Made by a program: the position numbers and the translations under genes. Under the pieces are notes generated by a model. It was not told the DNA's origin. It saw only the letters and a list, made by a program, of their open reading frames with translations, and did no database searches. A stretch of DNA of 55,233 nucleotides from Hymenobacter coccineus (GTDB taxonomy: Bacteria > Bacteroidota > Bacteroidia > Cytophagales > Hymenobacteraceae): assembly GCF_001816125.1 (NCBI RefSeq), contig NZ_MDZA01000077.1:1-55233 (forward strand), read 5' to 3'. Positions 44,801 through 51,968 of the stretch are shown here, piece by piece. Every line of letters begins with the position of its first letter. The first letter of the stretch is position 1.

Positions 44801-44963
44801 TGGCCCCCGTGTAGGAGGTGTTCACGCTGATGATGGGCGGATCGATGGCCGGGTAGTCGCGCAGGGCCAGAAACGAGAAGCCCACGGCGCCGAACAGCAG
44901 CAGCAGCAGGTTGAAAACCGTGGCGAGCACGGGCCGCTTCAGGGATAATTCGGAGATGTTCAT
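41850..44963 (-). CDS. RND efflux permease, HAE1 family (AcrB/MexB-like)
   Basis: A 1037-residue inner-membrane proton/drug antiporter with 12 transmembrane helices and two large periplasmic loops. It opens MNISELSLKRPVLATVFNLLLLLFG. The proton-relay aspartates are in GLVVDDGIVVTENIFRKLEEG (residues near 405). The second half has AESAGNTTFAFLLALVLIYLLLAAQFESF and GLVTKNGILIVEFANHQRDAG, read in parts. The multidrug (HAE1) rather than metal (CusA) type follows from these motifs. Its adaptor gene upstream is frameshifted, so pump function depends on whether that break is real. A palindromic repeat sits between adaptor and permease. Confidence 0.95.
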   Translation of the reverse strand: MNISELSLKRPVLATVFNLLLLLFGAVGFSFLALRDYPAIDPPIISVNTSYTGANADVIENQITEPLEKQINGIPGIKSITSSSSLGSSNITVEFNLGVDLEAAASDVRDKVGQGVRSLPQDIDAPPVVSKSDANSDFILILAVQSSTKNLMDLSDFAENNLQQRFQTINGVSAINIFGQQRYAMRLWLDPTKMDAYQVSFTNVQAALNAENVEVPVGKIYGGNTELTIRTMARFSTEEQFRNLILREDKSGIVRLGDVARIVLGPESYEQSWKLNGAYAVGMAIIPQPGSNYVEIANEFNKRLAEVQKENKADIQMKVIVDNTKIVRGSIEEVEETLLISFGLVVLVIFFFFRNWLTALRPLIDIPISLIATFFIMYLAGFTINILTLLGIVLATGLVVDDGIVVTENIFRKLEEGMNIKDAAREGSKEIFFAVIATSLTLAVVFLPVIFLEGFTGRLFREFGVVVAGAVLISAFVSLTITPVLNVVLHRDNKDGGSGHGKLYDRTEPFFQGMESWYGRIVGKFLRVRSLAWVVVAACAGIIFFIGKGLPTELAPLEDRSSVRLVLTGPEGTSFGAMEKISGEVAAFVNDSVPENDFVFARTPAGGSSNTAQVRAGLVPPDQRKRTQEQIAKYLTRNTKRFNDARIFVVQEQTIAVGSGSKSSVPVQFVLQTTDLEQIRQALPKFLAAAQQDPTFQSVDANLKFNKPEVQLTFDRLKIRDLGLTTQDVAAAVQGAFGGRRMAYFLRDGRQYQVIGQVDRNARSAPNDISRLYVTNSRGESIPLSAVVHQVENSNPATLYHFNRFKAATISAQLAEGKTVGDGVRAMQAIADKVLDPDVFQTALTGSSRDFAESAGNTTFAFLLALVLIYLLLAAQFESFRDPLIILLTVPLALAGALLSLWVFGQTINIFSQIGMIMLIGLVTKNGILIVEFANHQRDAGLPLREAVQLAAQQRLRPILMTSLATALGALPIAMSLGAASTSRKPLGTVIVGGILFSLVLTLLVIPAIYTFIAKERKPAEGEGEAVAAHEPAEVAA

Positions 44964-45016
44964 GCTTTGGTAGAATGCAGCGCAAAAAAGAACGTCATGA
45001 CAGCGCAGGAAGGAAT

Positions 45017-45115
45017 GTCATGCTGAGCGCAGCCGAAGTATCTCTACCGCGTAACTGCTTCCAATCGTTGGGATTATTTACGTGGTAGAGATGCTTCGGC
45101 TGCGCTCAGCATGAC
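45017..45115. repeat. TCATGCTGAGCGCAGCCGAA palindromic repeat, copy 3, inside the efflux operon
   Basis: 38-base arms with two mismatches (GTCATGCTGAGC to CTACC[G/A]CGTAA) around a 23-base loop. It lies between the adaptor and permease genes in the transcribed direction. A partial GTCATG remnant also occurs at 44993-44999. Confidence 0.88.
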
Positions 45116-45122
45116 GGTCTTT

Positions 45123-46186
45123 TTAATTTACAGCCTTCGCTTTGCGCACCTGCACGGGCTTGCCGGGCTGGGTGAAGAGCACGCCGTTGGTTACCACCGA
45201 GTCGCCGGCGGCCAAGCCGCTGATGACGGCAATTTGGTCGTCTTTGCGGTCGCCGGTGCGCACGTTTTGCAGCACGGCCTTGCCGTTTTTCACCAGCGTT
45301 ACCTGGTCCGATTTGTCGCCGGGTAAGATGGCGTTGGTGGGTAGCAGCACGCTGCTGCGCGCCGTACCGGTGCTCACGCTCACCTTGGCGAAGGCCCCGG
45401 GGCTGGCTTGGGCGCGGCCGGCAGCAGGGCCCGCACGGTGAGGTTGCGCGTGGTTTGGTTCAGCTGGCTTTCCTGGGCCACTACGGTGGCGGGGTAGCGG
45501 CGCGGCGGGTTGCCGGCCAGTTGCACCGTGACCACGGCGCCGGGGTGCACCACGCCGCCGTTGGCCTCGGGCAGCGTGAAATCGACCTTGAGCTTGGTGT
45601 CGGCCTGGAGCGTGGCGATGATGGTGGCAGGCGTTACATAGGCCCCGGGGCTCACCTGGCGCAGCCCCAGCACCCCGGTGAAGGGGGCCCGGATGACGGT
45701 TTTGGCCAGCATGGCCTGGGTGTAGGCGGCGTCGGCCTCGTTGCTGCGCACCTGGCTCACGGCCAGGTCGTAGTCGGCCTGGTTCACGCCCTGCACTTTC
45801 AGCAGCGTTTGCAGGCGGGTTTGCGAGAGGCGCGAGACTTGCAGCAGGGCCCTGGTTTTCAGCAGCGTGGCCTGCAAATCGGCGTCGTTGATGCGGGCAA
45901 TGATGCTGCCCTTGCTCACGCGCCGGCCCTCGTTCACTTGCAGAAACGTGAGGCGGCCGCTCACTTCAGGGTGCAGCTCCACGAAGTCGTTAGCTACCAC
46001 CGCGCCGTTGGCCTCGATGGAATCGGTGATGGCCGAGGGGCGGGCCACCAGCACATCGACCAGGGCGGGGCCGTTGTTCTTTTTACCGTCTTTGCCGCCT
46101 TTTTCGTCGGCTTTGGAGCTACAGGCGGCCAGCAGGGCCAGGGTTCCGCAGGCCACGAAGGGGCGAGCCGAAGTCAGAAAGCGCAT
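45123..46186 (-). pseudogene. RND efflux periplasmic adaptor (MFP), frameshifted
   Basis: A membrane-fusion lipoprotein that links the RND permease to the TolC channel. It has a lipoprotein signal (MRFLTSARPFVACGTLALLAAC), then the barrel-sandwich start VEVHPEVSGRL-like FVELHPEVSGRLTFLQVNEGRRVSKGSIIARI (in parts), a helical hairpin, and RAPFTGVLGLRQVSPGAYV. The frame breaks near 45411-45420. The upstream frame ends in APKPAPGPSPR, while one more base in the GGCGCGGCCGG run gives AQASPGAFAKVSVSTG and a 354-residue protein ending QVRKAKAVN. It starts the operon with the permease and TolC genes. It starts at ATG 46186; longer upstream frames overlap the divergent gene and are spurious. Confidence 0.85.
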
Positions 46187-46399
46187 GGGGAAAAAATAAG
46201 GCAAGCGGCGGGCCGGGGCAGGAGGGATGGGAGCGCGGGGCAACGCGCATGAAAATGAATAGCTTAGCAGCCAAAGCGTAGCCGGCGCCAAGTTCCGGTA
46301 ACGGGAGGCGCCCTGATAGGGTTCAGCAAAAGACAAGGACGGGGGCCCCAGGCCGGGGTTGCACCGCCCCGGCGGGCCCGCGCGGCTTACTTTCAGCCC

Positions 46400-46783
46400 A
46401 TGAAAACGCCCGCCCCGCCGCCCGCCGCCCCGCCGCCGGAGCGCAACTTCTTCGCCGACGTGCACCAGGTCACGCGCCTCGTGCCGTCGGGCCGCGTCAC
46501 CAGCTACGGCGCCATTGCCCACTACCTGGGGGCCGCCCGCGGTGCCCGCACCGTGGGCTACGCCCTGATGGCCGCCAACCTCGACGCCGCCACGCTGCGC
46601 CGCGAAGAAGCCGTGCCCGCCCACCGCGTCGTCAACCGGCTGGGGCAGCTCACCGGGCGCGGCCACTTCCCCACGCCCACCGCCATGCAGGAGCGCCTCG
46701 AAGCCGAAGGCGTGCGAGTAGAAGACGACACCGTGGTGGACTTCGAGCGCCTGTTCTGGAACCCGGCCACCGAGCTGCCGTAG
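46400..46783 (+). CDS. Alkyltransferase-like protein (ATL, MGMT family without the active Cys)
   Basis: A 127-residue DNA-binding protein related to the C-terminal domain of O6-alkylguanine-DNA alkyltransferase. The wing-helix block VHQVTRLVPSGRVTSYGAIAHYLG and the recognition helix ARTVGYALMAANL are present. In the active-site motif PCHRVV the cysteine is replaced by alanine (VPAHRVVNRLG), which defines alkyltransferase-like proteins. Known ATLs bind alkylated bases without repairing them and recruit nucleotide excision repair. It ends FWNPATELP. A decayed copy of this gene lies at 49519-49774. The upstream gap holds a TACTTTCA box 4 bases before the ATG. Confidence 0.9.
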   Translation: MKTPAPPPAAPPPERNFFADVHQVTRLVPSGRVTSYGAIAHYLGAARGARTVGYALMAANLDAATLRREEAVPAHRVVNRLGQLTGRGHFPTPTAMQERLEAEGVRVEDDTVVDFERLFWNPATELP

Positions 46784-47168
46784 GGCCCCGGGGCTGCTCG
46801 TTTGGGGCCCCAGTGGCCGGCCGCTACCCCAACAAAGCACCTGCGCTGCCCGTGCTGGGGCCCCCATTGCAACGGAGCGAAAAATACGGTGTGACCCAAG
46901 CCCTTGCTTACCAAAGCGCTTTGCTGGCGTCTGAAAAAAATGCGCGTTTTAAGGGGGTGAGTGGTGCCCGGAACAGAAGGCGCCTTAGTGCCTTGGCTAC
47001 GTGCCTTCTACGAGCGTCGCGTAAATTACCGCGGAGCAGTTGGGCCTGGTGGGGCCCCTGCGTGGTTCTCGCCCCGTTGCAGCGAGAAGCCCGCACGGCC
47101 CGGGGGCGGGTAATTACCGGTCATTGAAGGAGTGCGCGGGACGAAATGCTTTAATTTAGCCGACGTTT
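46784..47168. other. 385-base intergenic region with duplicated flank and weak inverted repeat
   Basis: No supported gene. The first 25 bases (GGCCCCGGGGCTGCTCGTTT onward) are nearly identical to 49775-49799, and GCGCTGCCCGTGCTGGG at about 46846 recurs at the start of the AraC gene (49854), so this segment is part of a duplicated block. GCAACGGAGCGA at 46869-46880 is mirrored at 47069-47080 with one mismatch, perhaps the ends of a degraded mobile element. TTAATTTAG at 47151 may be part of the kinase promoter. Confidence 0.55.
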
Positions 47169-48998
47169 ATGCCCAGAATCAGGCAAAAAGCGCTTCTTCC
47201 CCTTGCCACTTTTATGCGGTTTGCCTCCTTGGTAGTCCGGCCCGCAACGGGCTATGTCTTAGCGGTGCTGCTGGTGTGCAGCATCGGGCTCGTTGCTTCC
47301 TTAAACTTAAACCGACTGGTTGCGGATGAAAAGATGGTCGACAACACCCAGGAGGTTCTGAATCGTCTCGGTCAAAGCCTCTCCTTGCTTCAGGACGCTG
47401 AAACCGGGCAGCGCGGCTACCTGCTCACGGCGGATACGGCCTTTTTGGCCCCGCTGCGCCGTGCCCGCCGCGCCATCCCCGCCAACCACCAAGCCCTAGT
47501 TCAACTCACGGCCGACAATGCCGAACAGCAGCTGCGCCTGGACACGCTGCGGCAGCTCACGGCCCGGCGCCTCGACATTGTGGCGGGCAACCTGGCCTAC
47601 TTCGGACGGGCGCGGGCCGTGGACGTGGCGCAGCTGCGGCAAGGCAAAGCCGCGATGGACCAGGCCCGCGCCGTGCTCGCGCGCCTGGCTGCGGCCGAAC
47701 GGCACTTGCTGGCCGGCCACCGCGCCCATAGCCAGCGGTCCGCGCAGCGCGCCCTGGTGCTCATCGGGGCGCGCACGGGCCTGGCGCTGCTGCTGTCGGG
47801 GCTGGTAATCGGGCTGCTGCACCGCACCCGGCAGGTGCGGCAGGCGGTGCAAGCCGACGCCGACGCGCGTGCCAGCGAGGCCAAGGAAAGCCGCGCCCGG
47901 TTCCGGCAGTTGCTCGAATCCATTCCCAACATGGTTTGGACGGCCCAACCCAACGGCTTGCTCGACTACTACAACCAGCAGTGGTACGACTACACGGGCC
48001 TGAGTTTTGCCGATTTGGCCGGCATCAACTGGCAGCACCACATTCACCCCGACGACTTTGCCGCCACGATTACCGCCTGGCAGCACGCCGTGGCTACGGG
48101 CGAGCCGCTGACCACGCTGCGCAACCGCTGGAAGCGGGCCGCCAATGGCGAGTACCGCTGGCACTTGGTGCGGGCCGTGCCCTTGCGCGACGAGGCCACG
48201 GGCGCGGCTCGGCTCTGGGTGGGCACCAACACCGACATCCACGCCCAGCAGCTCCAGCAGCAAGAGCTGGAGCGCGTCAACGCCGACCTGGACACGTTCG
48301 TGTACACCGCCTCCCACGACCTGAAGACGCCCATCTACAACATTGAGGCGCTGCTGGGGGCCCTGCGGGAAGAATTGGCCGCGTGGCCGGCCCCGGCCGA
48401 CGTAGCGACGCTGCTCGCCTTGATGCAAGGCGCGGTGGACCGCTTCAAGGACACCATCGAGCAGCTCACCGACGTGGCCAAGCTGCAACACCAGGCCGAG
48501 CCGCCCACGGCCGCCATCGACCTGGCCGCCCTGGTCGAGCACGTGCGCCAGGATTTGCAGCCCTTGTTTGCGGCCACGGGCGGCCGGCTGCACTTGGACG
48601 TGGCGGCCTGCCCCCGGCTGGTGTTCGCCGAAAAAAACCTGCGCTCGGTGGTGTACAACTTGCTCAGCAACGCCCTCAAGTACCGCCACCCCGACCGGGT
48701 GCCCGCCGTGTGGCTGCGCACCTACCCCGCCCCGGCGGACGGCAGCCGCAGCGCCGTGCTGGAAGTGGAAGACAACGGCCTGGGCTTGGCGCTGGGCCCA
48801 GAGCAGCAACGCAAGCTATTCGGCCTCTTCGAGCGCTTGCACGACCACGTGGAGGGCTCCGGCCTGGGCCTGTTCATGGTGAAGAAAATCGTAGAGAATG
48901 CCGGTGGGCACATCGAGGTGAACAGCCAACTGGGCCAGGGCACCGTGTTTCGGCTGCACCTGCCCGCTCCCCAGCCCGTCCTGCGGGAAAAAGCCTAG
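47169..48998 (+). CDS. CHASE3-PAS membrane sensor histidine kinase
   Basis: A 609-residue kinase. The N-terminal membrane helix (about residues 28-47) leads into a CHASE3 sensor (about 50-195, with QSLSLLQDAETGQRGYLLTADTAFLAPLRRA in parts), followed by a second helix (about 197-217). A PAS domain covers about 240-355 (FRQLLESIPNMVWTAQPNG). Next are a HisKA-like dimerisation domain with phospho-acceptor His383 in YTASHDLKTPI, and a HATPase with NLLSNALKYRH, VEDNGLGLALG and GSGLGLFMVKKI. The architecture resembles phytochrome-like and Cph1-type kinases of Bacteroidota. Its likely partner is the single-domain response regulator 75 bases downstream. The pair lies between two copies of the ATL gene region. 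Confidence 0.92.
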   Translation: MPRIRQKALLPLATFMRFASLVVRPATGYVLAVLLVCSIGLVASLNLNRLVADEKMVDNTQEVLNRLGQSLSLLQDAETGQRGYLLTADTAFLAPLRRARRAIPANHQALVQLTADNAEQQLRLDTLRQLTARRLDIVAGNLAYFGRARAVDVAQLRQGKAAMDQARAVLARLAAAERHLLAGHRAHSQRSAQRALVLIGARTGLALLLSGLVIGLLHRTRQVRQAVQADADARASEAKESRARFRQLLESIPNMVWTAQPNGLLDYYNQQWYDYTGLSFADLAGINWQHHIHPDDFAATITAWQHAVATGEPLTTLRNRWKRAANGEYRWHLVRAVPLRDEATGAARLWVGTNTDIHAQQLQQQELERVNADLDTFVYTASHDLKTPIYNIEALLGALREELAAWPAPADVATLLALMQGAVDRFKDTIEQLTDVAKLQHQAEPPTAAIDLAALVEHVRQDLQPLFAATGGRLHLDVAACPRLVFAEKNLRSVVYNLLSNALKYRHPDRVPAVWLRTYPAPADGSRSAVLEVEDNGLGLALGPEQQRKLFGLFERLHDHVEGSGLGLFMVKKIVENAGGHIEVNSQLGQGTVFRLHLPAPQPVLREKA

Positions 48999-49072
48999 CG
49001 GACCCGTGCAAGCCGGCGACTTTTGCTTATTTTACCGCCCTTGTTTTGTCCTTCCGCCAATCTGCCCCCGCA

Positions 49073-49489
49073 ATGCTCTCTACCGTTTTACTAGTTGACG
49101 ATGACCCGACCACGAATTTTATTAACGAGCGGCTGCTGCGGCGCTTAAATGTGAGCCACGAGGTGCTCGTGGCCACAAACGGCCGCCTGGGCCTGGATCT
49201 GCTGGCCAAGCGGTGCGGGGAAGAATCGGTGGGTTGCCCGGCGCTGGTGCTGCTGGACATGAAAATGCCGGTGATGAGCGGGTTGGAATTTTTGGAAGTG
49301 TTCATGCAATTGCCGCTCCGCCAGCAGCATCCCATCGTCATCGTGTTGCTTACCAGCACCCAGCTCGAGCAGGACCTGGGCCAGCACCGGCACTTGCCCG
49401 TCACGGATTACCTGACCAAGCCGCTGACGCCGGAGAAAATAACGCACTTGCTGAGCCAGTATTTCAATAACGAGCATCCCCTCAATTAA
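49073..49489 (+). CDS. Single-domain response regulator (CheY/Rcp1-like)
   Basis: A 138-residue receiver domain with no output domain. The acidic triad VDDDPTT (residues 8-14), phospho-acceptor Asp62 in LVLLDMKMPVMSG, the switch Thr in LLTSTQ, and Lys in DYLTKPLTPEKI are all present. Such proteins act by protein contact or as phosphate shuttles. It should receive phosphate from the kinase just upstream (inference from adjacency). Longer in-frame translations from the kinase region run through the kinase gene in another frame and are not real. Confidence 0.92.
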   Translation: MLSTVLLVDDDPTTNFINERLLRRLNVSHEVLVATNGRLGLDLLAKRCGEESVGCPALVLLDMKMPVMSGLEFLEVFMQLPLRQQHPIVIVLLTSTQLEQDLGQHRHLPVTDYLTKPLTPEKITHLLSQYFNNEHPLN

Positions 49490-49518
49490 CGGCTGCCAGC
49501 CGGCAATGGTCGGCTGAG

Positions 49519-49774
49519 CCGCCCGCCGCCCGCTACCCCGCCGCCGGAGCGCAATTTCTTCGCCGACGTGCACGCCGTGGCGCGCCTCGTGCCGCCGGGC
49601 CGCGTCACCAGCTACGGGGCCATTGCCCGCTACCCGGGCCCGCACCGTGGGCTACGCCCTGATGGCTGCCAACCTCGACGCCACCATGCTGCGCCGCGAG
49701 GAATGCGGGTAGCGGATGATGCGGTGACGGACTTCGAGCGCCTGTTCTGGAACCCGGCCACCGAGCTGCCGTAG
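49519..49774 (+). pseudogene. Decayed duplicate of the alkyltransferase-like gene
   Basis: The DNA from CCGCCGGAGCGCAA onward follows the intact gene at 46400-46783 closely, down to the identical end FWNPATELP and stop TAG. It has lost a net 14 bases after GCCCGCTACC and about 100 bases covering the region of the PAHRVV motif, and it lacks a start codon. Similarity goes on past the stop for about 25 bases. It cannot make a working protein. It lies between the response regulator and the AraC gene. Confidence 0.9.
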
Positions 49775-49840
49775 GGCCCCGGGGCTGCTCGTTTAGGGCT
49801 CCCAGCGGCGCGCCGGGGCCCTATTCTTACTCGCCACGCT

Positions 49841-50716
49841 ATGAAAAAAAACGCGCTGCCCGTGCTGGGCCTCGACCAATTTCCGGCCGATTCGCAGCGG
49901 GCGCACTTCTACTACGTCGAGCGGCTCGAAGACCACCTCGTGCGCTACCCCTTCGTGAGCACGCCGCACGCTCACAATTTCTACCTGCTGCTGTACGTCA
50001 CCCGCGGCCGTGGCACGCACACCATCGACCTGGTAACCCACGACTTGCGGCCGGGCAGCCTGTTTTTTCTCACGCCCGGGCAGGCCCACAGCTGGGCGTT
50101 GCCGGCCGAGGCGCAGGGCTACATTTTCTTCTTCAGCGCCGCCTTCTACCTGCGCCAGTACCCGGCCGAGCGCCTGGGGGCCTACCCGTTTTTCGACCCC
50201 GCCCGGGCCCCCGTGCTGTACCTGCCGCCCGACGAAACTGCCATCAAGGCCCTGTTCGCCAGTATTCTGGCAGAGAAAGCGGCGCCGGCCGACAACCAGT
50301 ACGAGGTGGTGGGAGCCTACTTGTACTTGGTGCTGGAACTGGCCGCGCGCCCCTACGCTGCGCAGGCCGCACCGCACCCCACGGCGCTGGCCGCGCAGCA
50401 GGTACGCACCTTTGGCCAGCTGCTGGATGCGCACTTTCGCGCCGAGAAAACGGTGGGCTTCTACGCCGGCCGCCTGGCCCTCACGGCCAACCACCTGAAC
50501 GCCCTGTGCCGGCGCGTGCTCAACAAAACCGCCAGCGCCCTGATCTACGAGCGGGTGGTGGCCGAGGCGCAGCGGCGGCTGGTGCACTCGGCGGAGCCCG
50601 TGGCCGCGGTAGCCGATGCGCTGGGCTTCGACGATGCCTCGTACTTCACGCGCTACTTCAAAAAGTACGTGGGCCAAACGCCGGACGAATTCCGGCAACA
50701 CCCGCCGGCGGGGTAA
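49841..50716 (+). CDS. AraC-family transcriptional regulator
   Basis: A 291-residue regulator. The N-terminal cupin-type sensing domain has STPHAHNFYLLLYVTRGRGTHTIDL and LTPGQAHSWALP (in parts), and the C-terminal pair of helix-turn-helix motifs has VGFYAGRLALTANHLNALCRR, RVVAEAQRRLVHS and VADALGFDDASYFTRYFKKYVGQTPDEFR (in parts). The ligand is unknown. The first codons (KKNALPVLGLDQF) lie in DNA that is partly repeated after the intact ATL gene at about 46846, suggesting this gene once followed that one directly. Its target may be itself or a neighbour; none can be read from sequence. Confidence 0.92.
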   Translation: MKKNALPVLGLDQFPADSQRAHFYYVERLEDHLVRYPFVSTPHAHNFYLLLYVTRGRGTHTIDLVTHDLRPGSLFFLTPGQAHSWALPAEAQGYIFFFSAAFYLRQYPAERLGAYPFFDPARAPVLYLPPDETAIKALFASILAEKAAPADNQYEVVGAYLYLVLELAARPYAAQAAPHPTALAAQQVRTFGQLLDAHFRAEKTVGFYAGRLALTANHLNALCRRVLNKTASALIYERVVAEAQRRLVHSAEPVAAVADALGFDDASYFTRYFKKYVGQTPDEFRQHPPAG

Positions 50717-50806
50717 TCGTTGATTTGTCCGGTAGGTGCCCGCAATTGGGCTGGGGCCCCGGGGCGAGCCCCCGGACCTTTGTGGGGTAAAAAAGCCCTG
50801 TCAATT

Positions 50807-51217
50807 ATGGCCCCAATCGCCTCCGATGCCGCCGCCCTGCTGGCCCTGCGCTGCCCCCGTTGCCACGAGGGCGCGCTGTTTTCGCACCCTGCCTACCGCC
50901 TCACCAAGTTTGCCGACATGCCCGCCGCCTGCTCCGTGTGCGGCCAGGCCTTCGAGCCCGAGCCGGGGTTCTACTTCGGCGCCATGTTCGTGAGCTACGC
51001 CTTTTCGGTGGCCATTTTCGCCATCACCACGGTGGCGCTCTACTTCCTGGCCGGCGACCCGGCGCTGTGGGTGTACATCGTGGGGGTGGGCGCGGCCGCT
51101 ACCGCCTGCACCCCGCTGGCCCTGCGCTACTCCCGGGCCCTGATGCTGTACTGGTTCGGCGGCGTGCACTACCAGCCCGAACGCGCCCACCGGCCCGCGC
51201 CCGCTGCCCACGCCTAA
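50807..51217 (+). CDS. DUF983 domain-containing membrane protein
   Basis: A 136-residue protein with the DUF983 zinc-ribbon-like start (LRCPRCHEGALF, then CSVCGQAFEPEPGFYFGAMFVSYAF) and two membrane helices (about residues 60-82 and 88-106). The four cysteines form a likely metal site. The family is widespread in Proteobacteria and Bacteroidota and its function is unknown. The ATG at 50807 begins the conserved part; a box GACCTTTG (one mismatch to TAnnTTTG) lies at 50775-50782. Confidence 0.88.
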   Translation: MAPIASDAAALLALRCPRCHEGALFSHPAYRLTKFADMPAACSVCGQAFEPEPGFYFGAMFVSYAFSVAIFAITTVALYFLAGDPALWVYIVGVGAAATACTPLALRYSRALMLYWFGGVHYQPERAHRPAPAAHA

Positions 51218-51224
51218 CATCAAT

Positions 51225-51263
51225 GGCCGGGGCCCTAACCTACCTGTGGTTAGGGCCCCGGCC
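51225..51263. terminator. Perfect GC-rich hairpin after the DUF983 gene
   Basis: 16-base arms GGCCGGGGCCCTAACC and exact complement with a 7-base loop. It lacks a T run, so it may be a weak terminator or an mRNA-end stabiliser between converging genes. Confidence 0.65.
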
Positions 51264-51282
51264 GTTGGGGCTGGCCCAACAA

Positions 51283-51780
51283 TTACTTATTTTCCTGCAA
51301 GGGAGCCTGGGCAATGTGTAAGTAGCTAACCTTCCAGTCGTTCTTGCTGTCTTTGCTGGTTACCATCAGGTAAGAGCCAGTATCTGTTCCTCCCTGTTTG
51401 TATTTGGTCGCTTTAGTTGAAGGCAATACTTTTTGAGTGTAAAAGCCCGAGTAGTAGACCATATTGGCATCACCACCTTTGGTAAGCGGCGTAAATTTGA
51501 AATCGGCGGTTCTACCATTTGGTTTAAAGGCAGAAGCCACGGTGTCTTTGCCGGTCATCCGCTGTTTCAACGAAGTCCCAAGTAGCACTACGTTGTCTGC
51601 CAGCAGGCTCCCGATTTTAGTAGTGTCTTCTTTCACAAGGGCTTCCATAAACTGCTCGCCAACGGTAGTGGAAGCCATGGCCGTGGCAGGAGCGGTGGCG
51701 GCGGCCGGCGGCGTGGTGGCGTTGCTGGAGCAAGCGCCGAGTAGTACGGCGAGCGCCGGGAAGAGTAAGTGGTTTTTCAT
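51283..51780 (-). CDS. Small lipoprotein with SnoaL/DUF4440-like (NTF2) fold
   Basis: A 165-residue protein with lipoprotein signal MKNHLLFPALAVLLGAC (Cys17). The mature part begins with an Ala/Thr/Pro linker, then FMEALVKEDTTKIGSLLADNVVLLGTSLKQRMTGKDTVASAF (in parts), the usual pattern of SnoaL/NTF2-like domains, ending WKVSYLHIAQAP. It probably sits in the outer or inner membrane facing the periplasm. Function unknown. It is a paralogue of the gene at 51969-52490, with the same opening and same C-terminal WKVSYLHIA/WQFAYIHLA pattern. Confidence 0.8.
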   Translation of the reverse strand: MKNHLLFPALAVLLGACSSNATTPPAAATAPATAMASTTVGEQFMEALVKEDTTKIGSLLADNVVLLGTSLKQRMTGKDTVASAFKPNGRTADFKFTPLTKGGDANMVYYSGFYTQKVLPSTKATKYKQGGTDTGSYLMVTSKDSKNDWKVSYLHIAQAPLQENK

Positions 51781-51911
51781 GGATGAAAATTGGGCGAACA
51801 GCGAAAGTGCTTGTCGTGAGGAAATGGTCGTTGGCGGCAAGATTGCAAATGCCGGAAGCGGGCAGTAGCTGCGTTGCCGCGCGGCCGGGGCCCGCCCGCC
51901 GAAGGGGCCCT

Positions 51912-51949
51912 AAAAAAGCTGCTGGGAAATGGGCCCCCAGCAGCTTTTT
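51912..51949. terminator. Terminator between the two paralogous exported-protein genes
   Basis: AAAAAGCTGCTGGG pairs with its complement CCCAGCAGCTTTTT, with T runs in both directions. It follows the leftward gene 51969-52490. Confidence 0.85.
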
Positions 51950-51968
51950 GTAGGTAAGAAGGCAGCCG

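Noticed and set aside
46187..46867. Long N-terminal extension of the RND adaptor
   Set aside because: It would run through the divergent ATL gene on the other strand; the lipoprotein signal at 46186 is the evident start.
46813..47127. 104-codon open frame in the gap before the kinase
   Set aside because: Arg/Ala-rich, no domain, and its start lies in the duplicated ATL flank.
48383..49072. N-terminal extension of the response regulator
   Set aside because: It would read the kinase gene in another frame; the receiver domain begins at its own ATG (49073).
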